Positions 1 through 9,444 of a stretch of DNA of 64,000 nt are shown in pieces. The DNA lies in contig CM039508.1 of the NCBI GenBank assembly GCA_022432975.1, positions 28,895,008 to 28,959,007 of the forward strand. The letters are read 5' to 3'. This DNA is from Begonia masoniana. Lineage: Eukaryota; Streptophyta; Magnoliopsida; Cucurbitales; Begoniaceae. Made by a program: the position numbers and the translations under genes. Under the pieces are notes generated by a model that was not told the origin of the DNA, did not search any database, and saw only the letters and a program-made list of their open reading frames with translations. Position 1 is the stretch's first letter. Every line of letters begins with the position of its first letter.

Positions 1-957
1 CTTAAGCACTTTTTCAACATAGAAACGTGGAATACATCATGTATCCCTTTCATAGAAGTTGGTAGTTGTAACTGGTAAACTATTTTCCCAATCCTCTTCA
101 GAATCGTGAACGGTCCAATGAACCTGGCGTTCAACTTGCCTCTCTTTCCAAATCTCACAACTCCTTTAAATGGTGATATCTTAAGAAAAACTTCATCACC
201 TAATTCAAACTCTAATTCTCTACGCCTCTTGTCGACATAGCTCTTCTGTCAGCTTTGAGCTGTTAAGATCCTCTGGCAGATGAGGGCAATTTTCTCCACT
301 GTCTGTTGCACAATGTCTGGACCAATCAATCGTGCTTCTCCAACTTCATCCCAATACAATGGAGATCTGCAGTTTCGTCCATACAATGCCTCGTATGGTG
401 CCATGCCTATTGTTGTCTGAAAAGTGTTGTTATAAGAAAATTTAACTAAGGACAAGTGTTTGCGCCATGAACCTTGAAAGTCTAATACACATGCACAGAG
501 CATATCCTCTAATGTTTGAATAGTCCTTTCAGATTGTTGTTGTTGAAAAGTGTTGTTATAAGAAAATTTAACTAAGGACAAGTGTTTGCGCCATGAACCT
601 TGAAAGTCTAATACACATGCACAGAGCATATCCTCTAATGTTTGAATAGTCCTTTCAGATTGTCCATCAGTTTGAGGGTGGAAATCTGTACTGAAATTAA
701 GCTGCGTCCCTATAGCCTTGTGCAAACTCTTCCAAAACTTAGATGTAAATCTAGAGTCTCGGTCTGAAACTATAGTGCTTGGAACACCATGCAGTCTAAC
801 AACTTCATGCATATACAACTCAACAAGTTGATCCATCGAGTATGTCATCTTTATCGGTATAAAGTGGGCAGATTTGGTTAAACGATCAACTATCACCCAG
901 ATTGCATCATGTCCCTTTGCTGTTCTAGGCAATCCCCCAACAAAATCTATCGTTATT
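1..957 (-). pseudogene. A1 integrase core and C-terminal module, broken
   Basis: Integrase inserts retrotransposon cDNA into the genome. The core shows [23 protein letters not shown] and HPQTDGQSE, so the three acidic catalytic residues are present. A 126-bp in-frame tandem duplication (about 420-545 and 546-671) repeats the 42-residue stretch that includes QSERTIQTLEDML and FSYNNTFQ; such a duplication next to the catalytic Glu would probably disturb the fold. Downstream, bases 1-248 encode the GPY/F-like module (GPFTILKRIGK). A TGA near 248 replaces the Arg of relatives (AQSRQKSY), and a TAA near 955 replaces the Gln of KWEQI. Truncated by the window edge before the chromodomain. Confidence 0.85.
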
Positions 958-1028
958 TATTCCCATTTCCATTCAGGGACTGGTAGAGGTTGCAATGTTC
1001 CTGAGGGTCTCTGATGCTCAGCTTTAAT

Positions 1029-1274
1029 CTATTGACAACACAAACATGATCCTACATACTCTGCAACACTCTTTTTCATACATGGCCACCAATAATGCTG
1101 TTTAAGATCCTTGTACATCTTTGTACTTCCGGGGTGAACAAAAAATCGAGAAGAATGTGCTTCAGAAAGAATCTCATCTCGAAGTTCCTTAATGGCAGGA
1201 ACAAACCATCTATTTCTAAAGCTAAGGATTCCATCAGCAGAATAGTTAAAATCCGACTTGTCTGTAGAGTCCAT
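1029..1274 (-). pseudogene. A1 integrase zinc-binding (H2C2) segment
   Basis: This open segment carries the integrase N-terminal zinc finger: the [15 protein letters not shown] region supplies the histidines and GSCLCCQ the cysteines. It is in the same frame as the integrase core to its left and the RNase H to its right, so the three are one former polyprotein. A TAG at its left end sits where related copies read Gln (CQQ.KAEHQ), consistent with CAG to TAG decay. Confidence 0.8.
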
Positions 1275-1331
1275 GCAGGACTTATACTTATTGCATTCAG
1301 TGTCGTTCCTTTGAGCTTCCTTTATTTTCTC

Positions 1332-1913
1332 CTAAATAGTAGGCTTCAAGGATATGGCCGAAAGCATAGCTGATACACTGGATACTGCTTCTAGATTAAA
1401 CTTTTGGAATTCAGACTCTAAAGCTAGTGGCATGTCTAAAATCATGGCTGAGGCTGATGTTGTCACTCTACTCAAGGCATCTGCCACAACATTTGCTTTG
1501 CCAGGGTGGTACTTAATCTCGAAATCATAATCCTTTACATATTCCAACCATCGACGTTGCCTCATATTTAATTCCTTCTGTGTGAAGATATACTTCAGGC
1601 TCTTATGATCTGAAAATATCTCACAAGATTGTCCATACAAATAGTGTCTCCAAATCTTTAAAGCAAAAACCACAGCAGCTAACTCTAAGTCATGCGTAGG
1701 GTAATTCTTCTCATGTGTTTTCAACTGTCTAGAGGCATAAGCTATTACTTTTCCATCTTGCATTAGAACACAACCAAGACCAATTTTGGAAGCGTCACAG
1801 TAAATGCTAAACTTACCATCTTCAACTGGAAGGGTTAAAATTGGAGCATCGGTCAGTTTCTGTTTCAAGATCTGAAAACTATGCTCATATTCGTCAGTCC
1901 ATATATACTTCAC
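1332..1913 (-). pseudogene. A1 RNase H domain
   Basis: RNase H degrades the RNA strand of the RNA-DNA hybrid during reverse transcription. Visible signatures are [55 protein letters not shown] and ADALSR, the usual order for gypsy RNase H plus tether. The frame differs from the upstream reverse transcriptase: one indel lies around 1914-1930, next to a run of G/C. A stop at 1332 separates it from the integrase zinc finger, although the frame continues. Confidence 0.85.
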
Positions 1914-1924
1914 ATTTTTCCTTG

Positions 1925-2776
1925 TTAACCTAGTAAGGGGGTAGCAATCTTCGAGAATCCTTCAATGAACTTTCTATAATATCCTACTAGTCCAAGAAAA
2001 CTCCTAATATTTGTAGCACTCTTCGGTTGGGACCATTCCTTAACTGCTTGAACCTTAGCTGGATCGACAGATATACCATCCCCAGAGATAACATGTCCTA
2101 GAAAGTGAACTTGGTCAAACCAAAATTCACACTTAGAAAACTTGGCATATAGTTGGTGCTGTTTTAATACTTTCAACACCAAGGTCAGGTGCCTAGCATG
2201 CTCATCTTTAGTACGTGAATAGATTAAAATGTCATCTATGAACACTATGACAAACTTATCCAAATACTCATGAAACACTCTATTCATGAGATCCATAAAG
2301 GCTGCTGGTGCATTTGTCAATCCAAAGGACATGACCAAAAACTCATAATGTCCATACCTTGTGCGAAAGGCAGTCTTAGGAATATCCTCAGATTTGACTT
2401 CTAATTGGTAATAACCGGACCTAAGGTCAATCTTAGAGAAAACACGTGCACCATTAAGCTGGTCAAATAAATCATCAATCCTTGGCAATGGATACTTGTT
2501 CTTGACAGTTAACTTATTTAATTCCCTATAATCAATGCACATTCGCATTGACCCATCTTTCTTTTTTACAAAAAGGACAGGTGCACCCCACGGTGAAAAG
2601 CTTGGGCGTATGAACCCTTTCTCCAATAGATCCTCCAACTGCTTCTTTAATTCCTTAAGTTCTGTTGGTGCTAGCCTATATGGATTTTTAGACACAGGCT
2701 CAGCGCTGGGGTAAATATCTACAACGAATTCGATTTCCCTATCTGGTGGTAAACCAGGAAAGTCATCTAAAAACAC
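1925..2776 (-). pseudogene. A1 reverse transcriptase domain
   Basis: RNA-directed DNA polymerase. From N to [16 protein letters not shown] linker, [63 protein letters not shown], and the catalytic [12 protein letters not shown] with its two aspartates. The domain itself is uninterrupted over 283 codons. The start given is only the first Met after an in-frame stop at 2807; the protein was once continuous with protease upstream. Confidence 0.88.
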
Positions 2777-2806
2777 TTCAGGGAAGTCTTGGACAACTAA
2801 GACATT

Positions 2807-3121
2807 TTAGGGTGTTGCTTTTCCTATGAATTGTGTATCTAGAACACTGGCCAAGAAGCATAGGTACTCTCTGCATGGTGAGGGTCTACAATTTATCGAA
2901 GTCATAACAGACATTTCCTCACTCTTCTTTAAAGCTTGGAAGGTATGATTTAAACCGTCAGGGGGTTGGAATCTAACTACTCCAGTCCTACAGTAGATTG
3001 TGGCATAATGTTTAAATAACCAATCCATTCCTATGATTACATCAAATCCCATTATATCCATAATAATGAGATCAGCAGGTAGACTCACGCTTCCTACTAA
3101 CACATCACTGTCAAGCATCAC
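2807..3121 (-). pseudogene. A1 protease C-terminal half and linker
   Basis: Same frame as the gag-protease segment to the right and the reverse transcriptase to the left, separated from each by single stops. It contains VIIGMDWLFKHYATIYC, the conserved GMDWL segment of gypsy aspartic proteases, then a linker rich in hydrophobic residues. In the related A2 copy the first lost codon reads Gln (HSEQ), so the TAG at the boundary fits CAG to TAG. Confidence 0.75.
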
Positions 3122-3982
3122 CTAGGTAGAGTGCATGCGTTCACCAGAGGGTAAAGCAACACTAAACACATGCATAGAAGGGGTAAACTGTGCATCTAAC
3201 TTAACAGCAAATGTAGATGCTATGAATGAATGTGTTGCACCAGAATCTATCAATGTAAAAACAGGTATAGAGTTGACCAATATAGTACCTGACACAACAG
3301 CAGGCTGCTCATCATCGCTCGACTCCATCATGGAGAATATCTTTGGCTTAATCATAGCAGGGCCATTCTTAGGAGCTGGACAGTCCCTAATGACGTGGCC
3401 AACCTTGTTACAGTTGAAGCATCGGGTGACTCTGGGCTTCGGGCAATCCCTGAATGTGTGTCCAATTTCCTCGCAATTGAAACACTTTCCCAAACCGAAC
3501 CTGCATTCACCCAGGTGACTCTTCGAACATTTCGGGCACATGGGAAACTTCCTGGCATCCGGCACTTTCTTTCCCGTTCCTTGGCTATGCTGGCGTTCAC
3601 TAGGCCTCTTCATTCCCCATTGATGATGTGGCTGGACTGACTTTTGTGGGACTTCTTTTGGTCCAGCACACTTCCTTTCAGCTTCTTCCACTTCCAGAGC
3701 AGTGGACACAACCTCGCTGAATGTCAAGCCTTTAATACGGCAAAATTTAACCCCTCGGTAGATTTCTGGCTTCAGTCCATGCACAAATTTGAATACCTTG
3801 TCCTCGTCCCTGAGAGCAAAATGTCCAGCAAACCTGGACAGGGACTCGAACTGCCTACTGTACTCGGCTACAGACCCTGTCTGCTTCAAGTTTAGAAATT
3901 CTAACTTCTTTGCAGTTTGGACAGTACTGTGGAAATACTTCTCGTAGAGAATGTCCTTGAATTGCGACCAAGGCATCGCCAA
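3122..3982 (-). pseudogene. A1 Gag C-terminal part (capsid end, zinc knuckles) and protease active site
   Basis: Structural Gag, which packages the element RNA, running into protease. A capsid-type helix region (LEFLNLKQTGSVAEYSRQF) is followed by a basic stretch, a Cys-rich CPKCSKSHLGEC motif and two CCHC knuckles (CFNCEEIGHTFRDC and CFNCNKVGHVIRDC), then the protease site LIDSGATHSFIA. Opposite-strand and shifted-frame open frames here are shadows. The Met at 3982 is not the true start: the frame continues right through one stop into 4019-4390. Confidence 0.85.
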
Positions 3983-4018
3983 GACATCAGTGGTGGTCTC
4001 TATTGTTTTCCACCAGAG

Positions 4019-4390
4019 TTAAGCTTCACCAGCCAAGTAAAATGTCGCCAACGTGACCTTGTCTCCTTCTCCTATGTTGGCACACCTAAACATACTTTCA
4101 ATCTTCCTAAGCCACCCTTCAGCAATAACTGGATCAGATGACTGACCATCAAACGTGGGTGGTCGTAATCTCCTGAATCTATCTCCAGAATGTTCATTGC
4201 TATAACCCGAGTTGGCAATTTCTTGTACCTCTCGGTTCAACAGTACTCCTAGTTGATTAGACTGCTGGCGCACTAAATCGGTTTGCTGATGCACCAACTC
4301 TGTCAGCTGCCTAATCACACTGGGCTCCTCTCCACCACTCAGGTTTGGCATTTCCCTTTGCACTCTAGGTCTCCCTGGGCATCGAGCCAT
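4019..4390 (-). pseudogene. A1 Gag N-terminal part
   Basis: Probable true start of the A1 polyprotein: ATG at 4390, about 140 bases downstream (element sense) of the primer binding site. It contains RLRPPTFDGQSSDPVIAEGWLRKIESMFRC, here cited only as the RPPTF and WLRKIE motifs typical of Tekay Gag, and a Gln-rich stretch (QQTDLVRQQSNQL). A TAA ends it directly before LWWKTI, where the conserved WW pair of capsid begins; the frame then continues. Confidence 0.8.
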
Positions 4391-4530
4391 TATACTAAAG
4401 TCCTGTACAGGGTTAATTACACTCTTAAATATCTATTAGCTAATGTTAGCATAAACACTTACAGTAGTTGAAGCAATTCCATCCAACGATTGGCACTGAT
4501 GAGTAATCTTTTGAATGGTTTAACCGAATG

Positions 4531-4542
4531 TCTCTGATACCA
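4531..4542 (-). other. A1 primer binding site (tRNA-Met type)
   Basis: On the minus strand this reads TGGTATCAGAGA, complementary in its first eight bases to the usual initiator tRNA-Met 3' end pattern. It lies 3 bases from the LTR end at 4546, which fixes the element orientation. Confidence 0.85.
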
Positions 4543-5039
4543 TACTGTAACGCCCCGAGTTTTCTGAACCAGTTTGTTACTCATAAACTCGAACTTGACT
4601 AAGAAACTTTGAACCAAATTTAAAATTTCACACGAAAGTCTAAATTTGACATTTTTCCAAAACCTCAAAACGTTTTGAGACTTGCGGCGGAAATCATTTG
4701 AACAAAAACAGAGTTAAACAAAACTATAGAATAATGTTTGAATGATCAGTTGAGACGTTAGGGAACTTTCGGCCAAAAGAAATGAGGTTTGAATCGCGAA
4801 ATACTTTGAAAGTTGCCAAAGTCAAACTCGTCTGCCGCTGAACAAAGTCAACAAGAGGGTAGAAATAAAACTGAAGGATCTCTACCGATGACGTCAGCCG
4901 AAGGATCATTCTTCCAGCTTCAGCCGATCGCAAAATGACAAGTTTCGCTACTACATCTACCGATGACGTCAGCCGGATAATTCATTCATCCAGCCTCTGC
5001 CGACCATAAGACGACAAAAGACTTTACTCACAAAACAAA

Positions 5040-5260
5040 ACAAACAGAATACATTGACCAGTCACCAAACGACAAAAGTCTTCCCGCATCTTCCGATAGA
5101 CATAATACACAATGTCCACCGATCACTAAACGACAAAATCATTTCCTACATCTTCCGATTACTATAGCACTCGACATCCACCGATCGCTAAACGACAAAA
5201 GTCTAAACTTTCTACCGATAAAATAAACTACACAATCCGATAGATTTAACAAGCTACTTC
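5040..5260 (-). repeat. Diverged 60-63-bp subrepeats in A1 LTR
   Basis: Three to four imperfect copies of a unit built from CCGATCRCTAAACGACAAAA and ACATCTTCCGAT. The same unit (GATCGCTAGACGACAAACAA plus ACATCATCCGGT) is amplified into about 20 near-identical copies in the A2 LTRs, so this looks like the ancestral, unamplified state. Confidence 0.6.
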
Positions 5261-5930
5261 TACCGGTAGGAAACAACCATCTTCTATCGATGGAAAACGA
5301 TGTCTTCTACCGATAGACTACCATTGCCGGTAGAAAACAGAGCAATTTTTCCACAATTCATACTCTATACAAAAACAACTCTACTACGAAGGGACTTATT
5401 CGCTTCAATGAAACCTTTCGGAAATGACTCCAATCTCTACATTACTCAAATTCAGTAAAAACCAATGCTAAATCAGTATGGTACTATTATCAGAAGATTT
5501 CAAAATGTGTTTCAAAACATTGAAAAATATTACTGTTATAAGACTCAACATACTTAAGTGAAAACATTGTCGACTGAACCAGAGAGTTTTCAAACCTAAG
5601 ATCAAGACATTAAAAGTTAATTCTGTCAGCGAAACTCAAACACAACTCAGCTATCCAGTTTTTTTCACTACAATGCACATGTACAAAACACTGGTTAAAC
5701 CGCCTCATCAGTTTACCAAGTCGTGGCCTGAATGCGCTCCCCCAACATCATCTATGCGTTTGTGAACTCAGGGAAATCACCTGCAGTAACCTCAATACCT
5801 ACATCACAAAACTCATCTATTAGCCTATTGCTAAGCAAAGCAATAATGAAATGATATGCTGAAACATAAAACCAAAACATGCAGTTTCTACTTTCTCATC
5901 TCAGTTGTACATTCGCTCGTTTACTGATTT

Positions 5931-6122
5931 GATCCCCCGGTTCTCTTGGGAGTGGGATCAGTTCTCCCAATGTTATACATCCTCTACTCAATTAAGGGGC
6001 GGATGAATTCCCTTAATAGCTATTCTGATCCCTCAGTTCCCTTGGGAGTGGGATCAATTCTCCCAATGTTATATATCCTCTACTCGATTAAGAGGCGGAT
6101 GAATTCCCTTAATAGCTGATCT
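5931..6122 (-). repeat. 96-bp tandem duplication in A1 LTR
   Basis: Two copies start with GATCCC at 5931 and 6027. Each contains CTTGGGAGTGGGATCA, CTCCCAATGTTAT and GGCGGATGAATTCCCTTAAT. They differ by scattered substitutions, so the duplication is old. Confidence 0.85.
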
Positions 6123-6837
6123 GTCACATTCGGATCATGCCTTACCATTCTTTACATGAAAATTCATTTTTCGTAATCTGTCATAAAAACATGATGCATA
6201 TCATACAAACTCATTCGCACAATGCATAATCCTAATGTTTTGTGATGTAGGCCCGAAGGCACATGCATACTTTACTTACCTAGATTCCTGGGGAAATGTT
6301 TGGTTGCTAACCACTTCAGGTTCTGCTCAAACCTAAAACCGTAGACAGTGTGTTAGTTAAACTTCATTCTAAATTACCCAGGAGTCTAAGGAAATTAATT
6401 TGGAAGCCCAGATCTTCGTGCATTCCCGATTCTGCACTAAACCCGAAACTACACACATTCACAACACTCCAAAAAACACATAGATTGAAATCCCTCTGCT
6501 ATCTAACCGTCGAGTCATAAAGAAAATGAAGGAACTCACCTAAGTCGGAGAAATCACTGGAGAAGTCGGAGGGAAAATCACCTGGAGGTCTGATGAGCTT
6601 GAGCTGAATATCGAGAAAGGAAAAATAAGGGGACAGTGGCGGCTAAACCTCATTAAACCATCCCTTAAATACGTTATCCACAATAAATTGCAATTTACCA
6701 TTTTTTCCTTACTCATTCACTTATTAACCTAATCACTAAATCACCCAAATTTAAATTTTAAAGCATTCTCAAAAAATTAAAAAGGTAAATCGGTTAATAG
6801 AAACCGAGTGTTACATTAGCATTTCCACCTCACTACA

Positions 6838-7312
6838 TGTCGAATTTGATTACTTTGGAAAATTTCGTCCCATCATTGAGCAATCGCCCTCCAAAGTAAC
6901 TTTCAAATCCAATTCTACCACCCTTACCAAAGAAAATTTTAGTAAGACCATCCAACCTCCTTGCCATTTACAGTATCATTTGGTGATAGATTTTCGAAAG
7001 AAAGAACATACTCTCGTTGCATTCAAATTCGAGCCTTCAAAGAGTAGACAAGAAATCGTAGGAGACAATTTTGGGGAGAAGTCAACCAATGGATTTGAGG
7101 TCAAATCCTCAAATCACCCGGAGAGGATGACATGCCTCGGGTTACATTCAAAAGGAAAATTAGCAAAGTCCCAAACTTTATATCTTCTCTCTACTTATTA
7201 CGTGTTTTTCTCTTGTAGGTATAATTCTTGGAAGGAATGCATATGGAGCACTTGGAGGAAGTCACCAATTAGCCCGATGAGAATTTGTCTTCCCGGCCCC
7301 CTATCTTTGTAA
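6838..7312 (+). CDS. B2 C-terminal end of the unknown 'X' region, reading into the 3' LTR
   Basis: Open frame with no recognised domain. It aligns codon by codon with B1 17950-18420: both have FxYFGxF, EQSPSKV, SKTIQPP, YHLV, AFKF and KSTNGFEVKSSNH. The frame crosses the LTR start (7128) and stops at 7310-7312 after a CLPGPL motif that the LTR of B5 also encodes. In B1 and B2 this region stands where RT, RNase H and integrase would be. No Met start is visible because the N-terminal part is lost to A1; the function is unknown. Confidence 0.55.
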
Positions 7313-8383
7313 TTTTTTATTTTTGAACTTATTTGTCATAATTCGCCTTTCTTGTATGGGTTATATAATTGCATCATGCATTAGATTGTGTGGTTAGGGT
7401 TAGATGTATGTTGGTGGATTATGGGTTGAAGAAATTCAACCAATTATTCAAAGAAAAAAGGCCTTCACAAGATCAAGCCCAAAGGAAGTCATGGCCCAAA
7501 GAAGAGCCCACATTTAAATGTATGATTTTGCAGGTACAAGAGTTAGTGGCAACATGGATTGATGATGTGACAAGATTCCCTCTATTGATCCATTTAGGCA
7601 TGGCATTCATCTCCTCCCTAGGATGTGTGCTTGTTTGCCTTGATCTTGGCCATCCATCCTTTTTCATCCAAGGGCCACCATTCATTCATCCTTATGGAAA
7701 CCCTAATCATCCACCCTAGGATTTTCTATTTAAGCATAGGATTGGTGTTTGTAAACAACTTTTGCCTAAATCAATACACTACTATTTCCCTAATATCCAA
7801 GGTGTTTCTTTTGGTGTTTTCCTTGTTCTTTGAACCAAGTGGAGTAGCCCTCCATTATTAACTTAGCTTGGGTTGCTAAGTTAATTCTTACTCACCTCGC
7901 CTTCTCCATTGAGAGTTGGAGTTGAGGACGAAAATCCCGGCCTACGGTGGTCATTTTTCCTACGGGAAAATCATTCACTCGAGAGCTTAAACCGTAAGAT
8001 CGCTCTACGAGTTCGCCAAGGGTATTTCCTTTACTTTCTTGCCATCACATTTTTACACACATCACCCTTTAATTTTCGGCCATCAAACTCACACACTCCA
8101 CATTTATTTTATTGCATTTTTCTCTTCATTTTCATCTTGCATATTTTCACCATTTCACACACCCTCTCTTCATCTCTTTTCTTATTTTTCTTTTATCTTT
8201 CTTGCCCTCATTATCCACCATATATTCGGCCACTAGTACACACACCACTCTCCTCATTTTTTTTTGCATTTATTATCATATTTAGTTCATATTTTTGGCC
8301 ATTTACACTACCACACAACCGAGCACTCTTCTTGAATATTTTGTAGGTTTGAACACAACCTTTTTCTAAGGTATTTTGTGTCA
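7128..8383 (+). repeat. B2 3' LTR (1256 bp)
   Basis: Starts TGACATGCCTCGGG and ends TTTTGTGTCA. It carries the family landmarks: a pyrimidine-rich CTCTTGTAGGT near 7210, TTTTGCAGGTAC near 7530, a TATTTAA box at 7727-7733, GTGGAGTAGCCCTCCATT, and the CT-rich U5 with TTTTCGGCCA. Small open frames in the CT-rich part are composition artefacts. Confidence 0.85.
7727..7733 (+). promoter_or_regulatory. TATA-like box in B2 LTR
   Basis: TATTTAA at the position where other B LTRs have TATAAAT (for example 55757-55763), about 400 bases into U3. Weakened relative to the family. Confidence 0.5.
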
Positions 8384-9408
8384 ACAACAGTATTCAAAGC
8401 GAAGGTCCTGTTTTATATTTTCACTTCGGAACGTTGTAAGATGCTGTAAAAATTTATTTTCAACTAGGTAATAACTAGCAAGTTCACAGTTATCATATCA
8501 GCAAAAATATTATAAAGCAAGCTTTCACAGATTTAGATTTTACTCGGTTCTTTTCAGACAACTATCAAACACCTTTCAATCTCTTTAATAATTCAAAAAC
8601 ACAAACCCTCTGTAGATGCTCAAACAGATTCAATAAAGCTCAAATAGATTGTTAGATGATATTGTACGAAACTTAAATAACCATATAAGAGCACGAATAA
8701 ATGTTGTAAATCAACAGTAAACAACAACAAGCAAACCCGACAACAGATTCAAAGAGTATGTTTTTTTTAAATTTTCGGTCAAGCATTATAACAAATAGCT
8801 GGTAGGCACGTTCATGCACAATAATAATCAGCTTCAATTATATAATGTGTAACCCAAAATTTCTTAAACAAACAGCACAATAGAACAATATTACGTGAAT
8901 AGACCTGCTGGAACAAATATTAAGCAAATATTAGAAGCAAAAATCACAAAACAGATCAGATTCCAATCGATAAAAATCTGAAGTTTAATGGGTCTACTCG
9001 GTTGCAGAAAACCAATTCAATACACAAATTATATGCTTAACTCAAAAATGTGATTGTTATATCAATGTTTTAGAGTTAATATCAAATCAAAACGTGCTGG
9101 AAATGTAAAGAACAGAATCGAAATGCAGCAAAGAATGACAGAAACAAAAAAGAATTAAAACAGGGAAAGACAAACAAAACCAGAACCGCGGAAAACAGAG
9201 CACTCCTTTAGTCGACTCTAATGAAACCTTCAAAACAACTTAAATAGATTAGAAGATGATATTATTCTGAGATTAAAGAACTAAATAAAGCATGAAAAAG
9301 GTGGAGGAAATCGTTCAAAAATAGGAAAACACAGGAGCTAGAAAATGGGTTTTGAGTAATGAATTTTTTTTTTTTCAGAGCAGTAAACGATTTTTTTTTT
9401 TATTAAGG
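8384..9408. other. AT-rich spacer with no recognised feature
   Basis: About 1 kb of AT-rich sequence with T-runs near 8760, 9365 and 9390. No long open frame, no match to any of the repeat families in this window, and no tRNA-like boxes that I can see. It may be host DNA next to B2's right end, or an unclassified old repeat. Confidence 0.5.
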
Positions 9409-9444
9409 TGCTCAGGTGAAGCTTCCCTAATCTCTAATACCCCT

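Larger units (their letters stand above)
1..6815 (-). mobile_element. Ty3/gypsy Tekay-type LTR retrotransposon A1, 3' part outside window
   Basis: Read on the minus strand from the right: 5' LTR (4546-6815), primer binding site, gag, protease, reverse transcriptase, RNase H, integrase; the chromodomain and 3' LTR lie left of base 1. The integrase ([16 protein letters not shown]) and FIDD-type RT match the Tekay/Del chromovirus lineage. Coding capacity is lost through several in-frame stops and one frameshift. It lies in the post-protease region of a plus-strand B-family element (B2), whose 3' end resumes at 6816. Only one flank is visible, so a target site duplication cannot be verified; the right-flank candidate is TTAGC. 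Confidence 0.9.
4546..6815 (-). repeat. A1 5' LTR (2270 bp)
   Basis: Bounded by TGTAACGCCCCGAG at the left and GAGTGTTACA at the right, so in element sense it runs TGTAACACTC...GGGGCGTTACA. It contains CCGATGACGTCAGCC motifs near 4880 and 4960, a set of diverged 60-63-bp subrepeats at about 5040-5260, and a 96-bp tandem duplication (5931-6122). No convincing open frame is present. Confidence 0.88.
6816..8383 (+). mobile_element. B-family element B2, 3' end only
   Basis: The internal stretch 6816-7127 and 3' LTR 7128-8383 belong to the same family as B1 (13092-19640). The rest of B2 should lie left of A1, outside the window. The right end TTTTGTGTCA resembles the CCGTGTCA end of other B LTRs. 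Confidence 0.8.

Noticed and set aside
3135..4141. Plus-strand open frames opposite A1 gag and protease
   Set aside because: They are antisense shadows of the minus-strand Gag and protease, which have clear domain motifs.
4860..4990. CCGATGACGTCAGCC motifs as cAMP-response-type regulatory sites
   Set aside because: TGACGTCA-type motifs recur in A1 and A2 LTRs and could bind bZIP factors, but their sharing can be explained by common ancestry of the LTRs, so I do not call them functional.
8039..8346. Hydrophobic Phe/Ser/His-rich peptides (also 14128-14513, 19286-19675, 56257-56545, 63343-63558)
   Set aside because: They arise from the CT-rich U5 part of B-family LTRs; reading frames are not conserved between copies.
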